NCBI RefSeq assembly: GCF_900094545.1
Contig: NZ_FMAH01000009.1
Location: 104,690 to 168,689, forward strand
Direction: 5' to 3'
DNA from: Martinezella miluonensis
Lineage (GTDB): Bacteria; Pseudomonadota; Alphaproteobacteria; Rhizobiales; Rhizobiaceae
DNA: 64,000 nucleotides
Under the pieces are notes generated by a model that saw nothing but the letters and a program-made list of their open reading frames with translations, ran no database searches and was not told the origin of the DNA. A program made the position numbers and the translations under genes. This document shows, piece by piece, positions 53,486-62,775 of the stretch. Numbering within the stretch: the stretch's first letter is position 1; each line of letters begins with the position of its first letter.

Positions 53486-54305
53486 GGCTCTGTGGCGAAC
53501 CGCACGGTGACGTTGGCTGGAGCATGAAGGCTCTTCCATTTCAGGGAGCTCGTTGATGTCCAACGGCCGTCACTTCGACCGATCAGTAATCCTGCTGTGC
53601 GCGCGTTGGTATCTGGCTTACAATCTCAGCCTGCGTGATCTGGAAGAGATGATGGCCGAGCGCGGAATTCGCGTCGACCACTCCACGACCCATCGCTGGG
53701 TCGTTCATTTCGCGCCGCTGCTGCTCGAACGCTTCAACCGGAGGAAACGTCCGGTCACTGGCAAGTGGCACGTTGATGAAACTTATGTCCGGGTGCGCGG
53801 TCTCTGGATGTATCTCTACCGCGCCGTCGATAGCGTGGCAGACACGGTCGAGTTCTTCTTCAGCGAGAAGCGTGACCTGCCGGCTGCCAAACGCTTTGTC
53901 CGCAAAGCGCTGAAACGTCACGGCCGGCCAGATAGCATCGTCATTGACGGTAGCCAGACGAACCGGGAAGCAATCATTGCCTGCGATGGCGAGAGCCGGC
54001 TTTGCGACCAATCGCAACGGCGACTGAAGCCGATCCGCATCCGGCAGAGCCAATACCTCAATAAGCGGATTGAACAGGACCATCGTCGAGTGAAGCGCCG
54101 GATCCGGTCTATGCTCGGCTTCAAATCGATCACCTGCGCAACAACTATCCTGTGCGGCATGGAAATGGTTCACATAATGCGGAAACGACAAACGAGGTAT
54201 GCAGACAATTCCGCACCGTCACTTGTCGATCAGTTTGAAATCCTGGCCGCGTGAAAACTGAGCAGAACCATTTCCGCGTCTCAGCTTCGAGTTCGCGACA
54301 GAGCC
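53486..54305. mobile_element. IS6-family insertion sequence with 15-bp terminal repeats
   Basis: An 820-base element has ends GGCTCTGTGGCGAAC (53486-53500) and the inverse of GGCTCTGTCGCGAAC (54291-54305), one mismatch. It carries one complete transposase gene. No 8-bp target duplication is seen, so it may have arrived or rearranged by replicative recombination. Its ends differ from the IS6 element at 12852. Confidence 0.9.
53553..54254 (+). CDS. IS6-family transposase
   Basis: A 233-residue complete IS6 (IS26-like) transposase: SVILLCARWYLAYNLSLRDLEEMM across the helix-turn-helix, then the DDE residues in KWHVDETYVRV (D), SIVIDGSQTN (D) and LNKRIEQDHRRVKRR (E). No stop or frameshift is visible, so it may be active and could act on the short 15-bp ends that flank it. 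Confidence 0.93.
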   Translation: MMSNGRHFDRSVILLCARWYLAYNLSLRDLEEMMAERGIRVDHSTTHRWVVHFAPLLLERFNRRKRPVTGKWHVDETYVRVRGLWMYLYRAVDSVADTVEFFFSEKRDLPAAKRFVRKALKRHGRPDSIVIDGSQTNREAIIACDGESRLCDQSQRRLKPIRIRQSQYLNKRIEQDHRRVKRRIRSMLGFKSITCATTILCGMEMVHIMRKRQTRYADNSAPSLVDQFEILAA

Positions 54306-54375
54306 TTGGCTAGATTGACGATGACCGGGTTATGAACTCTCTCCGGGAACGGCTTTGAGACCCGCAAAACCAAGA

Positions 54376-56085
54376 TCAAGGGGCTGGATTCGTCCAGAAA
54401 CCGATCTCGGCGGCCTTCGATTTTAGTTCGATCTTGAGCCACTGGTCGCTTGTGTCGAGATAGCTCCACGGATCTTTCTTCTCCGCCAGCATTTCGCGCA
54501 CATAGGACCGGTAGCGGTAGTGCTGATAAACCGACATGATAAAGGTCGCATAGGATAGGGCCAAGGGCTTATGGCCGCGTATGATGAGATAGTTCTCATC
54601 GTTCTGCTTGCTGGCATTGTTGGAGAAGTTGTGCGAACCGGTCACGAGGATCGGGTTTGCGCTGAGACCGTCGATCAGCAGGATCTTGGCATGCACGATG
54701 GCGTGGCCGACCGAGGCGAGGAAGGTTTTGCGTGTGACTTCGCCGATCCACGGGCCGATGCCTTCTTCGCCCTGCGGTTGGACGATAGAGTAATGGTCAG
54801 GTGTGAAGCTGTGATCGCTTGAGACCAAGTCAACAGTCAGGACATTGTCATTGATCTGGTCCTCGGCCGCGGGAAGGCTGCTCACCACGCCCTTGACGTA
54901 CATGCCCTTTTCGTTGGCGCGCTTCGCGCACAGGTCCTGCAGGCCATCATTGCCGGGCGTGAACATCAAGAAGTGAATGGACGACTTCGCACCGTTGATC
55001 AGGTCTGAGAGCGCGTGCATGTCACTCCGGTCGGTAGTCGGCGTAAACCTGACCGTGACATCGATGCCCTGCACATTGAGATCCGTCGGCTTATCGTTGG
55101 ATGCCTTGAGTCCGGGGGTGAAATCAGCCGGCTGGGTTGTCGGCGGTGAAGCTTTCGCCAAACGGTCCCATTGGTCTTGGTAGATCTTCGCCAGGCCGAC
55201 ATCGGCCACCAGCAAGCCATTGTTGATCTGGGTGCATAGACCGGTCGTCGCCCAGTTGGTACTTCCGGTCCACACGGCCTGCGGTCCGGCAGCATTCGCA
55301 CGGACCATGAACTTGTTGTGCCCCAGACCCTTGCTGCCCAGCAGCCGGTCAATCGTCGGAAAACCATGGTTGTTGAGATTGTCCCGGGCGTTCTTGTTGC
55401 CGTCCGGCGTCGCCGAACCATTGGCCAGGATGAGTTTCATCTGGTTCGGAAGCGCGACGATCGCCTCTTCCAATAGGTCGTCATCAAGTTCATAGAGGGC
55501 CGCGGACAGCGTGTCTCCCGAGGTCTTGGTGTCGGCGAGAATGCCGAATAGCTCAGCACCCAAGTCACCTTGCAGGAACTTGCGGAACTCGTCGGCACCG
55601 CCCTTTTTCCTAAGCTTGGCCTTGACCCCCGCCGCCGTAAGGTTGTTGGCTTTCATGTAGCGCGCAAAAAACTGCGACAGGACGAGTCCACGATTGAAAT
55701 AGCATGAGAACCCCTTGCCAGCGTCTGCGGTCAACGACACCCACCCGGTCCAAGAACTCGCTGGGCCACTTGTAAAGCCGCCGTTTCCATCGGTGATCAT
55801 CGCCGTGATGCGGTACTGGACTTGGTTTCCAACGTCGACGGCATGATCGGTCCAGTTGAATCTCTGGAACGGCCAGATGCCGGAAGGCTTGTGATCGCCC
55901 GACTTCGGCTTGTCTTTTTCGAAGCCGACACGGTTTTCGACGATTTCCGTGACCGTCGCACCGCCGGCCTTCCGCTTTCGCTCCAGCTGAAAACCCCAAC
56001 ATCCCGGAATGAAATCACTTGGTGCCCACGCGACAAACGCATCGTCGGAATTAGCGTATACTGCTAGATCGATCTTGATCACCAT
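54376..56085 (-). CDS. Phospholipase D-like protein with two HKD regions
   Basis: A 569-residue protein of the phospholipase D superfamily. The second catalytic motif is complete (HAKILLID, followed by LVTGSHNFSNNA). The first is partial (GHNKFMVRANAAGPQAVWTGSTNW): H and K are present but the aspartate is not where expected. The N-terminal ~150 residues (WAPSDFIPGCWGFQLERK; VQYRITAMITDG) look like a fibronectin/immunoglobulin-type binding domain. No signal peptide. The ATG at 56085 follows AGGGGGC. Phospholipase, nuclease or defence/effector functions are all possible. Confidence 0.8.
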   Translation of the reverse strand: MVIKIDLAVYANSDDAFVAWAPSDFIPGCWGFQLERKRKAGGATVTEIVENRVGFEKDKPKSGDHKPSGIWPFQRFNWTDHAVDVGNQVQYRITAMITDGNGGFTSGPASSWTGWVSLTADAGKGFSCYFNRGLVLSQFFARYMKANNLTAAGVKAKLRKKGGADEFRKFLQGDLGAELFGILADTKTSGDTLSAALYELDDDLLEEAIVALPNQMKLILANGSATPDGNKNARDNLNNHGFPTIDRLLGSKGLGHNKFMVRANAAGPQAVWTGSTNWATTGLCTQINNGLLVADVGLAKIYQDQWDRLAKASPPTTQPADFTPGLKASNDKPTDLNVQGIDVTVRFTPTTDRSDMHALSDLINGAKSSIHFLMFTPGNDGLQDLCAKRANEKGMYVKGVVSSLPAAEDQINDNVLTVDLVSSDHSFTPDHYSIVQPQGEEGIGPWIGEVTRKTFLASVGHAIVHAKILLIDGLSANPILVTGSHNFSNNASKQNDENYLIIRGHKPLALSYATFIMSVYQHYRYRSYVREMLAEKKDPWSYLDTSDQWLKIELKSKAAEIGFWTNPAP

Positions 56086-57365
56086 ATCGCCCCCTTTGTA
56101 CAGCTTAAACGCGAACTATAGCACAGTTCTTCTGCACGTAAATGACAGTTGTCGCATAATGCAGCGGCCGCGTGCGGGCGAGGAGAATGACTATCGAGGT
56201 ATGGATAAAAGCACGCACCTCTGACCAACAGGAAATGCAGTCTTCGCTGGCGTTGCGGCGGTCGCAGACAGGATCGCCCGCTTGAGCGCGACGGTCGGAC
56301 GGATCTCGCCCGCGTGCCAGGCGATCGATAGGCTAGCCGCGAACGCGGCCAGATGGGGCGGCTCGGATGCCTTCGGACGCACGGTTGACAAGACCATTGC
56401 GCGCACAAGTGCTTGGAGAGGGCGTTTGGATCCGGGCGACGGCGAATCCCGACGTGAATTCGGTGGATGAATTCGCGGCGGCGAGACCCCAATCTTCAGG
56501 CAAAGCCAAAATAAGTGTTCGCCTTGAACGGATCAGAACCAACGACCCCGCTGTTGCAAAGCCATTCATTTCAAATTCTCCAGTAGCAGATATCGGCTCG
56601 ACCTGGACGAAATTACCGATTTGGGGCCGAGAGCAGTCGGCCCGCTACGAAATGAAAAGACGCGGATAGCGGACTTTTCCCAAACCCAAAAGTCCGCTAT
56701 CCGGAGATTCAGAAGATTAGGCGGAAGTAGAAGCACCTTCTGTTGGCTTAACCTGTTGAGTGCTCTGGAATAGCGAGACGAACATCTTCGCCCGGCCCCA
56801 TCATCCTCATGCTCCTCCGCAATTAACTTTACGACGCCGGCGTTACTATGCTTCGACATGCCGATTCCGCAATGCTCTTGCGCCGCTTATAAACCTATTG
56901 AGTAGGAGTGCGTCGAGCGTTCAGCGCATCCCGGTCAACCCTAAACGTCCGTTGGGAGAATTAGGTCAAACCACCTCTTTTGCTCCAGCTACGATGAGGA
57001 CGGTCTCAGCTGATGGCTACTAAACTTCCTTTTCGGAGACCTTCTCGAACTGGCCAATGTTGCAAGGATGCCGCATCTTAAAGTTCAGCCGAAAATATCG
57101 CCGAATTTGACTTGTCTTGGCTGCCGAGCCGATCTAGGGTTGAACATCATCAACACGGTTCTAGGGAGTTTTCGATGGCTATTTTTTCCGACTCCCCAGT
57201 GGCTTCCGCAAATATCGCCTGAAGCCGTCAGCGTTTTCCAACGCGACCGAACCTGATGGACTGGTGCTAACCCTCCCGTCGATCGTTCTCCACCAAACCA
57301 TTTCGCGCGGTTTTGCGCGGACATTCTTTTCCCTGTGACGGAGCCGGCGAAAGCCGGATACATCA
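56086..57365. other. Long gene-poor stretch before the ABC exporter
   Basis: About 1.3 kb with only short overlapping open frames. A plus-strand frame at 56367-56669 (100 codons) could be a gene remnant but carries no motif. The main feature is the long perfect palindrome at 56663-56703, listed separately. The last ~150 bases should carry the exporter promoter, but I see no strong -35/-10 pair. Confidence 0.5.
56663..56703. repeat. 16-bp perfect inverted repeat (long hairpin)
   Basis: CGGATAGCGGACTTTT (56663-56678) and its exact complement AAAAGTCCGCTATCCG (56688-56703) flank a 9-base loop CCCAAACCC. The hairpin has a 16-bp stem, far longer than chance. It lacks a U-run after the stem, so it is not an obvious intrinsic terminator in either direction. 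Confidence 0.8.
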
Positions 57366-59186
57366 ATGGCTCTTGGTTTCAAATCCCGCCGCGGCGGCGC
57401 CTTTCGCAGCGTTTTCCGTTACTGCTGGGCTCACTGGAAGCAGCAGCCCGGCCGCGCCTCCTTCATGCTGTTCACAGCGATGCTGTCCACGTTTGCGGAT
57501 GTGCTCACGCCCTTGTTCTCCGGCCGGCTGGTCGATGCCGTGGTGTCCGGCCATGCCGGCGACGCCATAACCTGGAACAATGCCTTCAACGCCTTTTGTT
57601 GGCTGATGGCACTGTCAGTCGGCGCCGTCGTTCTGCGGCATGCCACGTTCACCGCCATCATCGGCTTCACGTTGAAGTCGATGTCGGAGATCGCGGCGAA
57701 TTCCTTTTTTCATATCCAGCGATTTTCGAGCGATTGGCACGCCAACAGTTTTGCCGGCTCCACCGTTCGCAAGGTGACGCGCGGCATGTGGGCGCTTGAC
57801 CTGCTCAACGACACCGTCTTCGTTGCGCTGTTCCCATCGCTGGTGATGCTCATCGGCTCGACCATTCTGATGACATGGTACTGGCCGATGATGGGACTGC
57901 TGGTTGGCGTCGGATCCGTACTCTTCATCGCCTTCACCGCTGCGATGGCTCTGCGCTATGTCGCGCCGATGGCGAGCATGGCCAATAGCTGGGATACACG
58001 CCTTGGCGGCGCGCTCGCCGATGCCGTGACCTGCAACGCCGTGGTCAAGGCCTTTGGCGCCGAGGACCGGGAAGACAAGCGTCTCGCCAAGGTCATGCGC
58101 AAGTGGCAGGATCGCACCGCTCGCACCTGGACGCGGGGTACTCTGAACGGCACATCGCAGAACGCACTGCTCAGCCTGCTGCGCGGCAGCGTGCTGGGGC
58201 TTGCGCTTTGGCTCTGGGCCGACGGCAAGGCCAATGCGGGCGACATCACCTTCGTCCTAACTGCCTTTTTCATCCTTCAGGGATATCTGCGTGAAATCGG
58301 CATGCATATCCGCAACCTGCAGCGCTCCGTCAACGATATGGAGGAGCTTGTCACCATCCATGCGCAGCCTTTGGGCGTGGAGGACGTTTCGGGCGCCCCA
58401 GCTCTCCATGTGAAGGCCGGCCTGGTCGAGTTCGATCGCGTGACCTTTCATTATGGCAACCACCACGAGCCGCTCTACAAGGACTTCTCGGTCACCATCA
58501 AGCCGGGCGAGCGGGTTGGTCTCGTCGGCCACTCCGGCTCCGGAAAGACGACATTCATCAAGCTGATCCAGCGCCTGCATGACGTCAACCACGGCATGGT
58601 TTCGATCGACGATCAGGATATTTCAAAAGTGGCGCAGACTTCACTTCGCCGCCAGATCGCGATCGTACAGCAGGAACCCATCCTGTTTCATCGCTCGCTG
58701 GCAGAGAATATCGCCTATGCACGGCCAACGGCCACGCACGCGGAGATCAGGAGGGCTGCGCAGCTTGCCAGCGCCCACGACTTCATCGAAGCCCTGCCGA
58801 AGGGCTACGCGACGCTTGTCGGCGAACGCGGCATCAAGCTTTCCGGCGGCGAACGGCAACGCATCGCCATCGCCCGCGCTTTCCTGGCCGACGCGCCGAT
58901 CCTCATCCTCGACGAGGCGACCTCGAGCCTCGACTCGGAATCGGAAATGCTCATCCAGCAGGCAATGGAGCGGCTGATGGATGGACGCACGACGCTCGTC
59001 GTCGCTCACAGACTGTCGACTGTACGCGCGCTTGATCGGTTGCTGGTCTTCGAACACGGACATATCGCCGAGGAAGGAACCCATGCCAGCCTCATTCGGC
59101 GCAGCAGCGGGATCTATCGCGGGCTGTTCGAGCGCCAGGCATTGGAGCTGACGAAAGGCATCACGAGCGAAGGGCTGGTCGGCTGA
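57366..59186 (+). CDS. ABC exporter, fused membrane and ATPase domains (MsbA/ATM-like)
   Basis: A 606-residue half-transporter exporter. Residues about 20-310 form six membrane helices (FMLFTAMLSTFADVLTPLFSG; LFPSLVMLIGSTILMTWYW and others). The ATPase domain has Walker A GHSGSGKTTFIKL, a Q-loop IVQQEPILF, signature LSGGERQRIAIARA, Walker B ILILDEATSSLDS and switch histidine VVAHRLST. It would work as a homodimer at the inner membrane, exporting lipids, peptides or toxic compounds. The gene stands alone with its own upstream region. Confidence 0.93.
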   Translation: MALGFKSRRGGAFRSVFRYCWAHWKQQPGRASFMLFTAMLSTFADVLTPLFSGRLVDAVVSGHAGDAITWNNAFNAFCWLMALSVGAVVLRHATFTAIIGFTLKSMSEIAANSFFHIQRFSSDWHANSFAGSTVRKVTRGMWALDLLNDTVFVALFPSLVMLIGSTILMTWYWPMMGLLVGVGSVLFIAFTAAMALRYVAPMASMANSWDTRLGGALADAVTCNAVVKAFGAEDREDKRLAKVMRKWQDRTARTWTRGTLNGTSQNALLSLLRGSVLGLALWLWADGKANAGDITFVLTAFFILQGYLREIGMHIRNLQRSVNDMEELVTIHAQPLGVEDVSGAPALHVKAGLVEFDRVTFHYGNHHEPLYKDFSVTIKPGERVGLVGHSGSGKTTFIKLIQRLHDVNHGMVSIDDQDISKVAQTSLRRQIAIVQQEPILFHRSLAENIAYARPTATHAEIRRAAQLASAHDFIEALPKGYATLVGERGIKLSGGERQRIAIARAFLADAPILILDEATSSLDSESEMLIQQAMERLMDGRTTLVVAHRLSTVRALDRLLVFEHGHIAEEGTHASLIRRSSGIYRGLFERQALELTKGITSEGLVG

Positions 59187-59503
59187 GAGGAGTTTATAAG
59201 GTGGTCCCTCCTCGCGTTAGCAGCAAGCGTTGACGAATGCCGGCAGGCCTTTGGAAGCGCCGCAACGAAAGGCCTGACAGAAGATCGCACTCGATCACAC
59301 GCACAAAAGGTCAAAAACTTCTTGCAAAACGGGCGGCAACCACGGAAGTGCCAAACGAACCTAATGAGGCAAGGCATTTGACGGCAAATACACCTCCCGA
59401 CGAGGAGGAGAGCCTTCCATCGCGTCAAATTGCACGCCCGACGATCATTCATCCCCCATTCAGTCTTTAGGTTTCAGGATGAGGAAGATCAGGGAGGTTC
59501 ACC
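59187..59503. other. Gene-free stretch between the exporter and the His-rich peptide gene
   Basis: 317 bases with no supported gene. GAGGAG/CTCCTC (about 59187-59213) could form a loose stem after the exporter stop. Bases just before 59504 contain the ribosome site AGGGAGG of the small secreted peptide. Confidence 0.4.
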
Positions 59504-59791
59504 ATGAAAGTCTTCAAAACTCTACTTGCTGGAATCCTAGGTGTCGGCTTGCTTATCGGAACAGGCGCGGCATCGGCTACGCCGATGATGAATATGACGA
59601 AGCCGGAAGTTCAATCGTCTGTTCAGACGGTCGACTATCGTCATCACCGCCATTGGCATGGTCCACGGCATCATCAGCATCATTGGAAACCGCATCGCAG
59701 CTATCGGAGCCACTACTGGCGTGGTCATCACCGGGGTTGGTACGACCATCACCGGCACCGTCCCCATTATCGGCATCATCGTTATTATTGA
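59504..59791 (+). CDS. Histidine-rich secreted small protein
   Basis: A 95-residue protein with a clear signal peptide (KTLLAGILGVGLLIGTGAASA, cleavage after ASA or SAT) and a mature part of about 70 residues packed with H, R, Y and W: clusters such as RHHRHWHG, RHHQHHWKPH, HHRGWYDHHRHR and HYRHHRYY. A strong ribosome site (AGGGAGG) precedes it. The composition suggests periplasmic metal (Zn, Ni, Cu) or heme binding, or interaction with acidic polymers. Similar rhizobial small proteins exist but are not assigned. No metal operon is next to it. Confidence 0.85.
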   Translation: MKVFKTLLAGILGVGLLIGTGAASATPMMNMTKPEVQSSVQTVDYRHHRHWHGPRHHQHHWKPHRSYRSHYWRGHHRGWYDHHRHRPHYRHHRYY

Positions 59792-60003
59792 GCCCGAAAC
59801 GGGGTTTGCTGCATAGGTTTATCTCAGCACAAAATTGCGGCGCTCCAGCGCGCGTTGGATGGGAGACTTTGCCGTGCGACGCAGCGCGAACCGCCTTTGA
59901 TGAGTGCGCGCGACGCGATCCTCGCAACGGCGTGTCTAGAAAGTTCGCGTCTGCCATTTGTGGGAGCCCTGCATGGCCTAAGTTCTTCGAACTAGGTCAC
60001 GAC

Positions 60004-60363
60004 TCAATGGAGAAACGCCTTTTCGGATAGGTGCAATTCATGCACCGCCGCATCTATGATCTCCTGGAGCTTTTGCCACCCATAAAGGTTACGCTCGGCC
60101 ACACGCTCCTGAATTGCGGTCAGCATCCAGCCGGCCGCCGCCACGTCGTCATCATCCTTATAGCTATTGAAATACTCGAGGCAGGCGAGGATGCGGGGAC
60201 GAGCCGAGCCACCATCAAGATCCAAGGTCGCCACGAGTGAACGCGCGTCTCGATAGGCGTTCGTTATGCGCTGCTTGTCCCGGGCACTGCTTTCGACAAT
60301 CATCCTGATCGTAAAAATCAGGGTTTCAAGCAGCTCAGCGGTCTCGTCAGGGATTACCGTCAT
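60004..60363 (-). CDS. Small helical protein co-transcribed with a diguanylate cyclase
   Basis: A 119-residue protein not recognised, almost all helical (ETAELLETLIFTIRMIVESS; ACLEYFNSYKDDDDVAAAG; ERNLYGWQKLQEIIDAAVHEL). No signal peptide or membrane helix. Its ATG overlaps the stop of the diguanylate cyclase gene (ATGA at 60360-60363), so the two products are made together. A regulatory or sensory partner is a reasonable guess. Confidence 0.7.
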   Translation of the reverse strand: MTVIPDETAELLETLIFTIRMIVESSARDKQRITNAYRDARSLVATLDLDGGSARPRILACLEYFNSYKDDDDVAAAGWMLTAIQERVAERNLYGWQKLQEIIDAAVHELHLSEKAFLH

Positions 60364-61358
60364 GCGCCTCTCGCGACGTCAGGCGCGTCCTGGTTCGGGC
60401 GGGACCATATCGGCGTCTTCTCTCCGTTGCCAGAAAATGGCGGCGATCCCTTGTCCGGCGTCTGGACTACCGTTGCGTATCGCAAGCCGTCCTTGCCGCC
60501 ATTCTTCGCCCCATACATCAGGCGGTCGACGCTGCGCATCAACGCTTCGATGTGTACTGCTCCGACACCTGGCTGAACCGCGAGTGCTCCCATACTGCAG
60601 GTCACCTCATAGCCTGTGTCGGCAAGGGCTGCGCTGAACCGTTTATGCAGCTTCTCGGCCACTTGCTGCGCTTCATCCTTTGAGGGCAATTTCATCAGCA
60701 ATGCGAATTCGTCACCACCCATGCGGCCGAAACAATCCTCGCGTCGCAAAGCCAGCCTGCCCTCGACCCCGAAACGCTTCAGCACCTGGTCCCCGGCATC
60801 ATGACCGTGGCGATCATTCACGCTTTTGAAACCGTCGAGGTCCAGATAGACCAGTAACATCGGCCAGCCTTGTTCGCCGGCGATCCTCAGCATTGCTTGG
60901 GCTTTCTGCTCGAATGCCTGGCGGTTCAATGTTCCGGTGACCCAGTCACGGCGCGCAGCAAAACGCTCGCGTTCATAGCTTGCGTGGAAACGCGAGACAA
61001 TTGCGGCGATCGTCGCAAACGACACGATGTGGACCGCTAGATTGCCAGCGGCACCCTGGAGCATGGAGGAGAAGATTTCTGTTTGGGTTCCAACCGATAC
61101 CAGAGCCGAAATAACCGCGATGGCAAGCCCAATCCTGGAATCGGAATGCCAGGATGCAAGGCATACTGGCAGCACGAACAATGGGCCGAGGTGGATACCG
61201 AACGGTTGGACGAGGTAATTTGCAACGCCGAAGCTGACGGCGCAGAGAGCCAAAAGCAGCAGAACACGACTACATGAAAGGGAAGCGAGCCGCCTTTCCA
61301 GCAAAGGAAGAGGACCACGAACGCCTTCCTCGCTACCCCTGCGTTGGTCCTCCATCAA
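60360..61358 (-). CDS. Membrane diguanylate cyclase (GGDEF) with inhibitory site
   Basis: A 332-residue protein with an N-terminal membrane sensor of about five helices (VLLLLALCAVSFGVANYLV; IGLAIAVISALVSVG; LAVHIVSFATIAAIV) and a canonical GGDEF domain: RDWVTGTLNRQAFEQKA, LVYLDLDGFKSVNDRHGHDAGD and FGRMGGDEFALLM. The product-inhibition site RRED lies five residues before GGDEF. All catalytic residues are present, so it should make c-di-GMP from GTP. It overlaps the 119-residue partner gene. Confidence 0.93.
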   Translation of the reverse strand: MMEDQRRGSEEGVRGPLPLLERRLASLSCSRVLLLLALCAVSFGVANYLVQPFGIHLGPLFVLPVCLASWHSDSRIGLAIAVISALVSVGTQTEIFSSMLQGAAGNLAVHIVSFATIAAIVSRFHASYERERFAARRDWVTGTLNRQAFEQKAQAMLRIAGEQGWPMLLVYLDLDGFKSVNDRHGHDAGDQVLKRFGVEGRLALRREDCFGRMGGDEFALLMKLPSKDEAQQVAEKLHKRFSAALADTGYEVTCSMGALAVQPGVGAVHIEALMRSVDRLMYGAKNGGKDGLRYATVVQTPDKGSPPFSGNGEKTPIWSRPNQDAPDVARGA

Positions 61359-61760
61359 TTCATACGGTCCTTTGCGCTTTCCACTTCCACGAATGCAAAT
61401 TCCAAAGCGCTGTTCATCTCACGGTTCATGCAGTGGCTTTCCTTCTCGTTCATTCGCGACGACCGCTTGCCGCAATTGTTGCAACCATTCGGTCTCTACG
61501 ACGCGCAGCGCAAAAGCATGGCCCCGCCCCCCTCACTAGAGAAATCGTGTCCACTCGACCTGTCCTCGTTCGATAAGTCGAGTTACCAGCTTATGTGGCC
61601 GCATTCTTACCGGCATGCGATAAACCCGAGATGTGACCGAAGGCGTCGCGCAGAGCTCGAGAGCCCGACTACCCGACTACCACCTGTGGTTCGTTCTAGA
61701 TCTCCTTTCATAGTTTTATAATACGTGGTTTTATGATCTGTCAAATGTTGTGTTTCCGCC
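61359..61760. other. Divergent intergenic region between the diguanylate cyclase and XRE genes
   Basis: 400 bases without a supported gene. The last 60 bases before the XRE start are AT-rich and contain a direct repeat TAGTTTTATAA / TGGTTTTATGA (about 61710-61735), a plausible promoter and operator zone for the XRE regulator. Confidence 0.45.
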
Positions 61761-62027
61761 ATGGATGCACGGCAGCGAGTGGCATTGAATCTGAGGCGTC
61801 TACGAGTTTTGCGGGGAATCTCGCAAGACAACCTCGCGCTTGAGGCCAATCTCGAGCGATCCTATGTGGGCTATCTCGAGCGCGGCAGTAAAAATCCGAC
61901 CGTCGTGACACTTGAGAAAATTGCCGTCGCACTATCATGCGATATTTCGGAGTTCTTTACTCCATTGCCGGACGATATCGTGGGAACGAAGCCGCTTAAG
62001 AGTGGGCGAAAATCGGCGCGCGGCTGA
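61761..62027 (+). CDS. XRE-family helix-turn-helix regulator
   Basis: An 88-residue single-domain regulator: VALNLRRLRVLRGISQDNLALEANLERSYVGYLERG, described in parts, followed by KNPTVVTLEKIAVAL and a short tail. This is the standard HTH_3 fold (residues 8-63) seen in phage-type repressors and restriction-modification controllers. No partner gene such as a methylase is next to it. Downstream coding-like sequence in another frame suggests the protein may once have been longer. Confidence 0.88.
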   Translation: MDARQRVALNLRRLRVLRGISQDNLALEANLERSYVGYLERGSKNPTVVTLEKIAVALSCDISEFFTPLPDDIVGTKPLKSGRKSARG

Positions 62028-62220
62028 TATTTTCGGATTCCACGGCATCGCCTTTACCAATCGCGGGATCGAAAGCCTTGAGGATTTCCTTGCCGACATT
62101 CGGTCGCGGGTCGGCGGCGTCAATCAATTCCTCGTGGACTCGCAATGCGATCCAGACGTCATTGAGCGCATCATGGCGGAGAGGCCGGATTCAGCATCTC
62201 CCCGGACTTCATCAGGTTGA
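62021..62220 (+). pseudogene. Coding-like remnant downstream of the XRE gene
   Basis: About 65 codons with strongly biased third positions read ADIFGFHGIAFTNRGIESLE, then DFLADIRSRVGGVNQFLVDS and CDPDVIERIMAERPD, in a frame different from the XRE gene. No start codon with a ribosome site is present. It is probably the tail of a longer protein that lost frame with, or was fused to, the XRE gene. Family not recognised. Confidence 0.45.
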
Positions 62221-62271
62221 CCCTGTGCCGGTAGATCCACACTTTTCTTGGCTCAGACAGCGAGCTTGCCC

Positions 62272-62487
62272 TTAGGTTTCGACCAGCAGGGTGATGACGG
62301 CTATTCGATTACCTGACGAATCTTCAAGCTCAACGGACGTGCTGGGAGGTGCTTTTGCATCGAAGGCAAACGTCGCAAGCGCCATCGCAACAGCTCTGCA
62401 GGCTGTCAACTGATCGGCTTCGTCAATGTGGTTTTTCGCCAAAACGCGTTTGAATTCATCACGGACCTTAAAATTGTATCGCGTCAT
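62272..62487 (-). CDS. DUF6894-like small protein
   Basis: A 71-residue protein beginning MTRYNFKVRDEFKRVL, with ACRAVAMALATFAFDA and STSVELEDSSGNRIAVITLLVE. This pattern resembles the DUF6894 family common in rhizobia (an N-terminal Y-x-F-x-V-R-D strand and a C-terminal V-x-D/E-x-x-G-x-x-V/I strand). Function unknown. The start at 62487 is favoured over an ATG at 62529 by the family N-terminus. Confidence 0.65.
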   Translation of the reverse strand: MTRYNFKVRDEFKRVLAKNHIDEADQLTACRAVAMALATFAFDAKAPPSTSVELEDSSGNRIAVITLLVET

Positions 62488-62775
62488 TGGCCACCAAGGT
62501 TGCATCGCATTTCTGCGAGTATATCGCATATTCTAATGTATTCAGTAGTTGTGGATTGTCAATTTGCGCAACACGAGGCAGCAGCTTTGGGCTATCAGCT
62601 TGGCTTGGAGAGTGAGCCTCCTTACGCTGCTGGCCCGCTTGCCTCGTGCATCGGCTACCAATCCATTTGGGCAGGTTAACTAGACCTTTGATAGATGACA
62701 GAAACTCCACTGTTGGATTGGATGCCACCCCCGATCCGGCCAATACTGTCGTTTTGCATTTAATCGGGTTCTTCC

